From assembly GCA_050115015.1 (NCBI GenBank), contig JASFRI010000252.1, forward strand, positions 1-6,295: a DNA stretch of 6,295 nucleotides, given 5' to 3'. Positions 1 through 5,446 of this stretch are shown here, in pieces. The stretch comes from JASFRI01 sp050115015. GTDB lineage: Bacteria > Acidobacteriota > Polarisedimenticolia > CBDVAL01. The position numbers were made by a program, and so were the translations under genes. Under the pieces are notes generated by a model. It did not search any database and was not told the DNA's origin. It saw only the letters and a program-made list of their open reading frames with translations. The number at the start of each line of letters is the position of its first letter. The stretch's first letter is position 1.

Positions 1-411
1 GGCGACGCCACCACCAGCCGCAACGATGCCGAGCTGCAGGTCTTGGATGATCGCCTGATGGTCTTCTCCTCCGACGCACCTCCGGGGGCACCGTCTCCCC
101 ACGACGTGACCGACTTGACGCTCCCGATCTCCGGCCGCTTCATCGAGCTGGAGATCTGCGATCAGACGGTGCGCTTCCGCCTCGAGGAGAAGCCGGGAGA
201 TCCCGGGCCCGTGTCGGGCAAGCTCAGGGGCGACGCAAACCAGACCCTGTTCCGTCTGGGGACCCATCCGTCGCGATCCGCCGCCGCTCCTGCGGTACGT
301 CATTCGCTCTACGCAGCCTTCAATCGGGCCATCAGCCGGATCGACGGGCCGCCGGCAAAGGGGCGGCTCTCCAGCTCGGTGCGTCGCGTGGAGATCTTCT
401 TCCGTCCCTGA
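1..411 (+). CDS. C-terminal part of an unrecognised protein (5' truncated)
   Basis: The reading frame is open from the first base of the window to a TGA at 409-411, giving 137 visible residues. Codons before the first possible internal starts (TTG at 43, ATG at 58) already have almost only G or C at the third position, as the rest of the frame does. No Shine-Dalgarno precedes either start, so I read this as the 3' end of a longer gene beginning outside the window. The visible part has alternating hydrophobic and charged stretches suggestive of beta strands (for example FIELEICDQTVRFRLEE). A more basic C-terminal portion ends in RRVEIFFRP. I see no signal peptide, membrane segment or catalytic motif, and I do not recognise the family. 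It converges on the kinase gene with one base between stop codons, so it is not part of the kinase/activator operon. That the frame is coding is fairly certain; its function is unknown. Confidence 0.75.
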   Translation, partial: GDATTSRNDAELQVLDDRLMVFSSDAPPGAPSPHDVTDLTLPISGRFIELEICDQTVRFRLEEKPGDPGPVSGKLRGDANQTLFRLGTHPSRSAAAPAVRHSLYAAFNRAISRIDGPPAKGRLSSSVRRVEIFFRP

Positions 412-412
412 G

Positions 413-3229
413 CTACGGAGCCGGGTCGGGTTGCAGCAGGTAGATCTGGCTATCCGAGCCGGCGACCGCGAAGTAGATGGTGTCGGCGGCCGGGCCCAGG
501 CTCAGGTAGGGGAAGAGACGGTTGGGGGCGGCGGAGTGAACGTCCCGGACCTCGCCGGTGTCGGCGTCCACTCGACGAATGCGGTTTCCCTCGATGAAGA
601 TCAACCGGGAGGAGCCGTCGACCCAGACAGGTCGTTCGCCGTGGTCCGTGAGCCGCCGGTAGCGCTCCTGTCCAAAGTCGTAGACCACGACTCCCCGGGC
701 GGTTCCCGCGAGGCGCGCTCCGTCCGTCGACCAGGACGAGGGCCGGAACCGAACCTCGTCTTCCGGGTACGAGGGTAGGACCTCGGGCGGCTCCCCGGGC
801 AAGTCGGTAGAGAACACGAGAACGCGCCCATCCTCGCCGGCGACCGCGAGTGAGCGTCCGTCCGGCGACCACGTCGGATCCGTGGCGCCGGCGGCGATCG
901 GCTCCAGGGTACGGTCACTCGTCCGCAGCGTGCGGATCTCGGTATCGAGCTGAAGCGCGATCCGATCTCCCGACGGCCCCCAGCGCGGGCCGGCCATCGG
1001 GGTTCGACTGCGCAGCAACGGGACCGTCTCCATCGCCTCGAGATCGAGGAGGTGCAGCACCTCGGCCTCGCCCGTCGTGGTGGTGTAGGTGAACAGCCGT
1101 CCCCGCGGGCCGGCATCGAGGAACCGTGCCGAGATCGAGAGATCCGGAAGAAAAGAGCGGGGATCGGCGCGGACCGTCCCGGAGATGGGATCGAACGACA
1201 GCGCAAGGCCCACCAGCGTCTCGTCCGCCTGCAGCACGGCAAGTCGCCCCCGCCGGTCGGCGGACAGGAAGAAGGCGGAGACCGCAATACCGCGACTGAC
1301 CCGCCGGGGCTCCTCGAGAGCCCGGCCCGTTCGCTCATCGACCGCCACGCGCCAGACGTCCGGCGTGCCCCGACGGTCGCTGCCGAAGTAGAGATGGCGC
1401 CCGTCCGGGGCCCAGGCCGGGGACCAGTCCCTGGCCGCGTCCGAGGTGACCCGGGTCGGCTCGCCCCCCGCGGCCGGGATCGTCCACACGTCCCACTGGC
1501 CGCCGGTGTCGGACACGAACGCGATCCAGCGGCCGCCCGGCGACCAGGCGGGCCCCACGGCGTCCAGGCCGGTGAGGACGCGGCTCTCACCGCCGGCGGC
1601 GTTGACGACCCGGAGCCCGGGGCTGTACTGGGGAAACAGGTCCCGCGGCCCGGAGCGACCGACGACGGCAACCTCCAGGCCGTCGGCGGACCATGAGGGC
1701 TGGGAGCCCCGGCCGATCTGTCGAAAACGGCGCTCCTCCAGATCGACGGCGACCACGTACGCCGCCGGCATGTCGCTGCGCGCCTCCCGCTCCCCGTCCA
1801 CGGGACGCCGCCAGGCGAAGGCAAGGCTCCTGCCGTCCGGCGAGAAGCTCGGCTGCGCATGGTTCCCCGGGCGCACCGCGGTCAGGTTGACCGCGGTCCC
1901 CTCGCCGAGCCGCGCGAGGTAGAGGTCCCACTTCCCGGCCACGGGGCTGGCATAGGCCAGCCACCGGCCGTCGGGCGACAGGGTCGGGGAGCTCTTGAGG
2001 CCCGGGGGCAGGGAGAGCGCCTCGACTTTCCTGGCCGAGATCGCGGCGGGGGTCGCCGACACCTCGGGGGACGAGCCGTCCCGGGACCAGGGTTGGCTGA
2101 GCCACAGGCCTCCCGCTGCCGCCAGGGCGATCGCGATCGCCAGCCCCCAGGCGAGCCGCCCGGGTCTGCGGGGCCGTGGCGGCGGAGTCGACGGGGAGTC
2201 GCCCGCCAGGAAGCGCTCGAGGTCGTCGCTGAGCTCGGCGGCCGACCCGTAGCGCCGCTGTGGATCCCGCGCCATCGCCCGGGTGCAGATGGCGACGAGC
2301 TGCGGCGGCGCCATCGGATTGAGCGCGGAGACCGCCTCGGGATCCTCGGTGAGCAGGCGGCCCAGGACGGCCGCCGGCACGTCGCCCGCGTACGGCGGCC
2401 GCCCGGTGAGCATGGCGTAAAGGACGGCTCCCAGGCCGTACACGTCCCAGCGCGGATCGGCGGGCTCGCCGCGCGCCTGCTCCGGGGAGACGTACGACGG
2501 GGTTCCCAACAGACAGTGGGACAGCGTCACGTTCCCGGCGCGGCTCTCGTGAACCAGGCCGAAGTCGGCGATGCGCGCGCGGCCGCCGCGATCGACCAGC
2601 ACGTTCTCCGGCTTGATGTCCCGATGGACGAGCCCGACGTCGTGAGCGTGCGAAAGGGCGCGGGCGGCGTCGAGGGTGATGCGGGCGGCCTCCTCGCCTG
2701 CCACGGTCCCCGCCGCGATCCTCTCGGCCAGGCTGCCGCCGTGGATGAGCTCCATGGCGAAGTAGAGCACGCCGCCCTCGTTGCCCGAGCCGTAGACCGG
2801 AACGATGCCGGGATGACGCAGGCGGCCGGCTGCGCGCGCCTCGCGCAGGAAGCGCAGGACCAGGCGTTCGTCCCGCGCCGCCTCCGCCGGCAGGACCTTG
2901 AGCGCCACCCGCCGGCGAAGGGACTCCTGCTCGGCCTCGTAGACCACGCCCATGCCGCCGCGGCCGATCTCGCCCACCAGGGTGAACTCGCCGAGCCGGT
3001 CGCCCGGCGCCAGCTCGGGGGCCATGCCGCCATCGATGTCGCGCGCCTCCTCGGCGAGCTGCCGCCCGGTCTCCCGGTCGAGGTCCCCCTCGGAGACCAG
3101 GATGTCGACGAGGCGCGCCTGCGGCGGCGAGACCTGATGCTGGTCCACTCGCTCCTCCAGGCGCTCGGAGGTCACCAGCCCTCGGGAGACCAGCAGCTCG
3201 GTGAGAATCCGTTCCTCGCGGGAGAGCAT
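413..3229 (-). CDS. Membrane Ser/Thr protein kinase with C-terminal PD40/TolB-like beta-propeller
   Basis: A 938-residue Hanks-type (PknB-like) kinase that phosphorylates Ser/Thr on protein partners. Residues 8-62 form two related helical half-repeats (LTELLVSRGLV and LVDILVSEGDL) resembling the N-terminal domain of GspE/PilB/MshE ATPases. The kinase domain spans about 81-342: glycine loop IGRGGMGVVY (88-97), ATP lysine K111, helix-C glutamate E130, catalytic loop HRDIKPEN (202-209, D204), DFG (222-224), GTPSYVSPE (242-250) and D262 of the DVYGLG motif. All key residues are present, so it should be active, and it is an RD kinase with candidate activation-loop T235, S237 and T243. A Pro/Arg-rich linker (346-357) leads to one membrane segment (about 358-378). 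The basic residues before it place the kinase in the cytoplasm. Residues 400-938 hold repeated SPDGRxLAxxS blades (418, 463, 513, 562, 606, 752, 787, 833), predicted to be an extracytoplasmic sensor propeller. The ATG lies one base after the activator's TGA and has no good Shine-Dalgarno, which points to translational coupling. Ligand and substrate are unknown; the activator is the obvious candidate partner by position only. Confidence 0.95.
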   Translation of the reverse strand: MLSREERILTELLVSRGLVTSERLEERVDQHQVSPPQARLVDILVSEGDLDRETGRQLAEEARDIDGGMAPELAPGDRLGEFTLVGEIGRGGMGVVYEAEQESLRRRVALKVLPAEAARDERLVLRFLREARAAGRLRHPGIVPVYGSGNEGGVLYFAMELIHGGSLAERIAAGTVAGEEAARITLDAARALSHAHDVGLVHRDIKPENVLVDRGGRARIADFGLVHESRAGNVTLSHCLLGTPSYVSPEQARGEPADPRWDVYGLGAVLYAMLTGRPPYAGDVPAAVLGRLLTEDPEAVSALNPMAPPQLVAICTRAMARDPQRRYGSAAELSDDLERFLAGDSPSTPPPRPRRPGRLAWGLAIAIALAAAGGLWLSQPWSRDGSSPEVSATPAAISARKVEALSLPPGLKSSPTLSPDGRWLAYASPVAGKWDLYLARLGEGTAVNLTAVRPGNHAQPSFSPDGRSLAFAWRRPVDGEREARSDMPAAYVVAVDLEERRFRQIGRGSQPSWSADGLEVAVVGRSGPRDLFPQYSPGLRVVNAAGGESRVLTGLDAVGPAWSPGGRWIAFVSDTGGQWDVWTIPAAGGEPTRVTSDAARDWSPAWAPDGRHLYFGSDRRGTPDVWRVAVDERTGRALEEPRRVSRGIAVSAFFLSADRRGRLAVLQADETLVGLALSFDPISGTVRADPRSFLPDLSISARFLDAGPRGRLFTYTTTTGEAEVLHLLDLEAMETVPLLRSRTPMAGPRWGPSGDRIALQLDTEIRTLRTSDRTLEPIAAGATDPTWSPDGRSLAVAGEDGRVLVFSTDLPGEPPEVLPSYPEDEVRFRPSSWSTDGARLAGTARGVVVYDFGQERYRRLTDHGERPVWVDGSSRLIFIEGNRIRRVDADTGEVRDVHSAAPNRLFPYLSLGPAADTIYFAVAGSDSQIYLLQPDPAP
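1875..1897. repeat. Perfect 10-bp inverted repeat inside the kinase gene
   Basis: ACCGCGGTCA (1875-1884), loop GGT, TGACCGCGGT (1888-1897). It lies in the codons for TAVNLTAV in the first propeller blade region, where the short peptide repeat TAV is encoded with near-identical codons and ACCGCGGT is self-complementary. It could form a stable hairpin in mRNA. It most likely reflects the peptide repeat and has no clear regulatory role. Confidence 0.5.
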
Positions 3230-3230
3230 C

Positions 3231-5171
3231 TCAGCGCCCGAGCGCCTTGAGCCGGGCGTAGAGTGTCTTGCGGTCGATGCCGAGCATGCGCGCGGCCTGC
3301 GCCTTGTTGCCCTCCGCGGCGCGCATGGCGCGCCGGATCGCCTCGGCCTCCGCCTCGCGCAGCGTGCCGGGACGGCGTGCCCCTGCGCCCGCGTCGCGGA
3401 TCTCCGGTGGCAGGTGCCGCTTGCCGATCGCCGGCGCGTCGAGCACGGCGACCCGGCGCAGCACGTTCTCCAGCTCGCGGAAGTTGCCGGGCCAGGAGTA
3501 GGCCATCAGCCGCGCCATGGCGCCGCCGGACAGGCGCGGAGGCTTGCCGCCCTTCACCAGACGCGGCAGCAGCTCGTCCACGAGCTGCGGGATGTCCTCG
3601 CTGCGCTCCCGCAGCGGCGGCATGCGCAGCTCCAGCACGTGCAGCCGGAAGTACAGATCCTCGCGGAAGCTCCCCTGGCGCACCCGCTCGCGAAGATCCC
3701 GGTGGGTCGCCGCGATCACCCGCACGTCGACCCGGATCGGCTGGCGCCCGCCGAGCCGCCGCACCTCGCCCGATTGCAGGGCCCGCAGGAGATCGCCCTG
3801 CATCCGCGGGCTCATGTCGCCGACCTCGTCCAGGAACAGCGTGCCGCGGTTGGCCAGCTCCAGCAGACCGGGCCGCGCCCGGTCGGCGCCGGTGAACGCG
3901 CCGCGCTCGTGGCCGAACAGCTCGGCCTCCAGCAGGCTCTCGGCCAGCCCGGCGCAGTTGACGGGAACGAAGGACTGCTCGCCCCGGGGGCCACGGGCGT
4001 GGATCGTGCGCGCGGCCAGGTCCTTGCCGGTGCCGGTCTCGCCGAGGAGGATGACCGGCTCCTCGGTGGGGATGATCCGATCGAGCTGGCGATAGACCTG
4101 CTGCATGGCGTCCGAGGCGCCGAGCAGCCGGTCGTAGCCGGCACGCTGGCTCTCCCCGGTGTGCCGCCGGATGGTCTCCTCGGCACGCTCCAGCGCCCTC
4201 GACTTCTCCCGGTGGAGGCGGGCGTTCTCCAGCGCGGCGGACGCCTGGGCGGCGAACAGCTCCAGGAGCTTGCGGTGGGCGCCCCCGAGCTTGCTGTCAG
4301 GGCTGCGGGCGTCGAGGTAGAGGACCCCGGCGATCCCCTCGCCGCCCGGGATCGGCACGCAGACGCAAACGCGGATGCCGAGGAGGCCGAGGCTCTTCCC
4401 CGACGGATGGTCCGGCGGCAGCTCCACCACCCGCAGCAGCTCGACCTCGCCGGTCCCCCGGACCTTGTTGATCAGCGTGCGGCTGACCTCGAACTCGGGG
4501 GACTCGATCTCGGAGCGGTCCAGCTTCTCGGCGGCGGCGAACTCGAGGGACTCGCCCTCCGCAAGGACGACGAAGCCGCGCTCCGCCCCGGTGGCGGCCG
4601 CCGCCTCGTGCAGGACGATCCGCAGCACCTCCTCGGGATCGTCCTCGAGGGCCAGCTTGCCGCCGAGGCGGACCAGGCGCAGCAGGTCGCGCGCGTCGAT
4701 CTCGCCGGAGTCGGCGGGGCCGTCCGTGGAGAGCTGCTTGACCTCGTGGGAAACCAGGCGGGAGACGGGCTCGGCGGCGGCGCCGAGGTCGGCCGCCCGG
4801 GTGCGCAGGTCCCGGATCGCCTGGTTGAGAAGCCGGGCGGCGTCCTCGGCGCGTCCCTCCCGCCGGGCGAGGCGCGCCAGCGTGAGGCGTGCCCGCCACG
4901 CCAGCGGTCCGTCCCCCTCCGCCAGCGAGGTGAGGCGGCCGGCGGCACCGGGGTCGCCGGCCAGGCGGACGCGGGCCAGCCGGCACCGGTCGCGCAGCGC
5001 CCCGGGATCGGGCGCCAGTTCGAGCAGCGCCGACAGGAGCTCCCCGCCCTCGGCGACCTGCCCGTCCAGGGCCAGAGCGTAGACCTCGTCCAGGAGGGAG
5101 TCCAGGCCGGCATCCGCCGACGGGGATCCGCCCCGATCCGAGACGGAGAGGTTCTCGGGGTCCACGGCCAT
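3231..5171 (-). CDS. Sigma54-dependent enhancer-binding activator: TPR-like, GAF, AAA+, Fis HTH
   Basis: A 646-residue cytoplasmic bacterial enhancer-binding protein that should hydrolyse ATP to open sigma54-RNA polymerase promoters. Residues 24-125 are helical and TPR-like (clearest at 89-122). Residues about 158-316 are a GAF domain of the FhlA/NifA kind, followed by a short charged helix (316-340) likely to be a coiled coil. The AAA+ domain has Walker A GETGTGKD (377-384), the sigma54-contacting loop GAFTGA (424-429, intact), Walker B GTLFLDEVGDM (443-453), the arginine-finger region FREDLYFRL (502-510) and sensor II WPGNFREL (560-567). A Fis-type helix-turn-helix occupies about 604-643 (NKAQAARMLGIDRKTLYARL). 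There is no receiver or FHA domain, so control must come through the GAF or TPR-like region. I chose ATG 5171 because GGAG lies 7 bases upstream. The frame stays open to an ATG at 5366, but that extension runs through the promoter and looks non-coding. It is first in an operon with the kinase and divergent from a gene with a sigma54-like promoter, its likely target. Confidence 0.96.
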   Translation of the reverse strand: MAVDPENLSVSDRGGSPSADAGLDSLLDEVYALALDGQVAEGGELLSALLELAPDPGALRDRCRLARVRLAGDPGAAGRLTSLAEGDGPLAWRARLTLARLARREGRAEDAARLLNQAIRDLRTRAADLGAAAEPVSRLVSHEVKQLSTDGPADSGEIDARDLLRLVRLGGKLALEDDPEEVLRIVLHEAAAATGAERGFVVLAEGESLEFAAAEKLDRSEIESPEFEVSRTLINKVRGTGEVELLRVVELPPDHPSGKSLGLLGIRVCVCVPIPGGEGIAGVLYLDARSPDSKLGGAHRKLLELFAAQASAALENARLHREKSRALERAEETIRRHTGESQRAGYDRLLGASDAMQQVYRQLDRIIPTEEPVILLGETGTGKDLAARTIHARGPRGEQSFVPVNCAGLAESLLEAELFGHERGAFTGADRARPGLLELANRGTLFLDEVGDMSPRMQGDLLRALQSGEVRRLGGRQPIRVDVRVIAATHRDLRERVRQGSFREDLYFRLHVLELRMPPLRERSEDIPQLVDELLPRLVKGGKPPRLSGGAMARLMAYSWPGNFRELENVLRRVAVLDAPAIGKRHLPPEIRDAGAGARRPGTLREAEAEAIRRAMRAAEGNKAQAARMLGIDRKTLYARLKALGR

Positions 5172-5178
5172 TTCGGTG

Positions 5179-5182
5179 CTCC
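5179..5182 (-). promoter_or_regulatory. Shine-Dalgarno of the sigma54 activator gene
   Basis: Read on the minus strand, GGAG is followed by a 7-base spacer and then the ATG at 5171. This decides the start codon over the longer open frame that reaches 5366. Confidence 0.75.
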
Positions 5183-5202
5183 GGGGTGAGATGAGCCGAC
5201 TC

Positions 5203-5231
5203 AGCGTAGCCGATCGGCCCCGGCCTGTCCA
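5203..5231 (-). promoter_or_regulatory. Sigma70-like promoter for the activator-kinase operon
   Basis: On the minus strand, TGGACA (5231-5226; 5 of 6 to TTGACA) is separated by exactly 17 bp from TACGCT (5208-5203; 3 of 6 to TATAAT, keeping the key T, A and final T). Transcription would start near 5196, leaving a leader of about 25 bases that contains the GGAG ribosome site. The spacer contains the perfect palindrome GCCGATCGGC (5209-5218), which could be an operator. Three GGAGAAT copies lie immediately upstream of the -35. The -10 is weak, so an activator or another sigma factor may be involved. The call rests on pattern and position only. Confidence 0.45.
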
Positions 5232-5267
5232 GGAGAATGTGGGGAGAATTTCCCCAGTGTGGAGAAT
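5232..5267. repeat. Three GGAGAAT direct repeats with an embedded dyad
   Basis: GGAGAAT occurs at 5232-5238, 5243-5249 and 5261-5267. The last two belong to the longer pair TGTGGGGAGAAT (5238-5249) and TGTGGAGAAT (5258-5267). The middle copy also sits in the inverted repeat GGGGA-GAATT-TCCCC (5241-5255). The first and second copies start 11 bp apart, about one helical turn. The second and third start 18 bp apart. The cluster abuts the candidate -35 of the activator promoter, the usual place for an activator or UP-type element. It is also about 150-180 bp upstream of the predicted start of the secreted-protein transcript. The binding protein is unknown. Confidence 0.5.
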
Positions 5268-5277
5268 CGCCCGCCTT

Positions 5278-5310
5278 CGGACGCCCGTCCCGGGTCGTGT
5301 CACGCGTCCG
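5278..5310. promoter_or_regulatory. Wide inverted repeat CGGACGC / GCGTCCG, candidate distal enhancer site
   Basis: CGGACGC (5278-5284) and GCGTCCG (5304-5310) are perfect 7-bp inverted arms separated by 19 bp. The centre is near 5294, about 119 bp upstream of the predicted sigma54 start, within the usual range for enhancer sites of sigma54 activators. The same half-site recurs in the tighter dyad at 5338-5356. Chance occurrence in GC-rich DNA is possible for this wide spacing. Confidence 0.35.
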
Positions 5311-5337
5311 GCGCGAGGAGGCCAACCCGTTCGAGGT

Positions 5338-5356
5338 GCGGACTTTTCGCGTCCGC
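5338..5356. promoter_or_regulatory. Dyad GCGGAC-N7-GTCCGC, candidate activator-binding site
   Basis: This is a perfect 6-bp-arm, 19-bp palindrome: GCGGAC at 5338-5343, seven bases, then GTCCGC at 5351-5356. Its right arm is part of another GCGTCCG copy (5349-5355), the half-site also found at 5278-5284 and 5304-5310. The centre is about 66 bp upstream of the predicted sigma54 start. The size and symmetry suit a dimeric Fis-type HTH such as that of the divergent activator. A transcription terminator is unlikely because no T-run follows and no gene ends here. Confidence 0.42.
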
Positions 5357-5371
5357 CACAGCGCACCGGCG

Positions 5372-5397
5372 GGACCGTTCCGGCGCCGGTACGGTCC
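5372..5397. promoter_or_regulatory. 26-bp near-perfect palindrome over the sigma54 -24 region
   Basis: The left half (5372-5384, beginning GGACCGTT) and right half (5385-5397, ending TACGGTCC) are reverse complements at 12 of 13 positions, with a single mismatch between 5379 and 5390. The core CCGGCGCCGG (5380-5389) is itself perfect. The element covers the GG of the candidate -24 box (5388-5389) and ends just before the -12 TTGC. A dimer or tetramer bound here would compete with sigma54-polymerase, so a repressor operator is the simplest reading. If an unseen upstream promoter were used, it would fold as a strong leader hairpin. No T-run follows, so an intrinsic terminator is unlikely. Confidence 0.6.
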
Positions 5398-5402
5398 TTG
5401 CG
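5387..5402 (+). promoter_or_regulatory. Candidate sigma54 (-24/-12) promoter of the secreted-protein gene
   Basis: GGTACGGTCCTTGC (5388-5401) fits the sigma54 pattern TGGCACG-N4-TTGCW. GG is present, the following bases are TACG instead of CACG, the spacing from GG to GC is the required 10 bases, and TTGC is exact. Mismatches are C for T before the GG, T for C after it, and G for the final A/T. Transcription would start near 5412-5413, leaving a leader of about 34 bases with the ribosome site. The adjacent divergent gene encodes a sigma54 activator with an intact GAFTGA loop, which strengthens the call. Part of the match lies in the 26-bp palindrome, so it could partly reflect that constraint. 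Confidence 0.55.
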
Positions 5403-5403
5403 C

Positions 5404-5434
5404 TTGCGAACCCCCGATCGTCACCCGTTCGCAA
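5404..5434. promoter_or_regulatory. Inverted repeat TTGCGAAC-N15-GTTCGCAA at the start of transcription
   Basis: The arms are perfect 8-mers at 5404-5411 and 5427-5434, separated by 15 bases. The right arm runs into the Shine-Dalgarno AAAGGAG (5433-5439). If transcription starts at about 5413, as the sigma54 match predicts, the left arm is not transcribed. The repeat would then be a DNA operator centred near +7. If transcription starts further upstream, it becomes an RNA stem that partly covers the ribosome site. The sequence alone does not settle which. Confidence 0.5.
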
Positions 5435-5439
5435 AGGAG
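5433..5439 (+). promoter_or_regulatory. Strong Shine-Dalgarno of the secreted-protein gene
   Basis: AAAGGAG followed by a 7-base spacer and ATG at 5447. It is a near-ideal ribosome site, much better than anything in front of the kinase. It fixes the start of a gene that runs off the window. Confidence 0.85.
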
Positions 5440-5446
5440 AACGAGG

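Noticed and set aside
401..419. TCCGT-N9-ACGGA as a bidirectional terminator
   Set aside because: A 5-bp stem with a 9-base loop and no T-run on either side is too weak to call a terminator.
601..1860. A 419-codon minus-strand frame overlapping the propeller region
   Set aside because: It is an out-of-frame shadow of the kinase gene, with an Arg/Pro/Ser-rich translation. The true frame carries the repeated SPDGR blade motif throughout.
2126..2141. Perfect 16-bp palindrome GGCGATCGCGATCGCC
   Set aside because: It falls in the kinase membrane segment, where alternating GCG/GCC (Ala) and ATC (Ile) codons produce it automatically. No regulatory reading is needed.
1859..3250. A 463-codon plus-strand open frame antisense to the kinase domain
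   Set aside because: It mirrors the conserved kinase coding sequence and shows no family motif. It also spans two genes of the opposite strand.
3201..5189. A 662-codon plus-strand open frame antisense to the activator
   Set aside because: The minus strand carries an unmistakable AAA+/Fis activator with ordered motifs. The antisense translation is low in complexity (A, R, G, L, Q rich), has no recognisable motif, and its length is expected in GC-rich DNA where stop codons are rare.
5172..5366. N-terminal extension of the activator to an ATG at 5366
   Set aside because: The extension would run through the sigma70-like promoter, the GGAGAAT repeats and part of the dyads. Its translation is Arg/Gly/Pro-rich without domain character, whereas ATG 5171 has GGAG at 7 bases.
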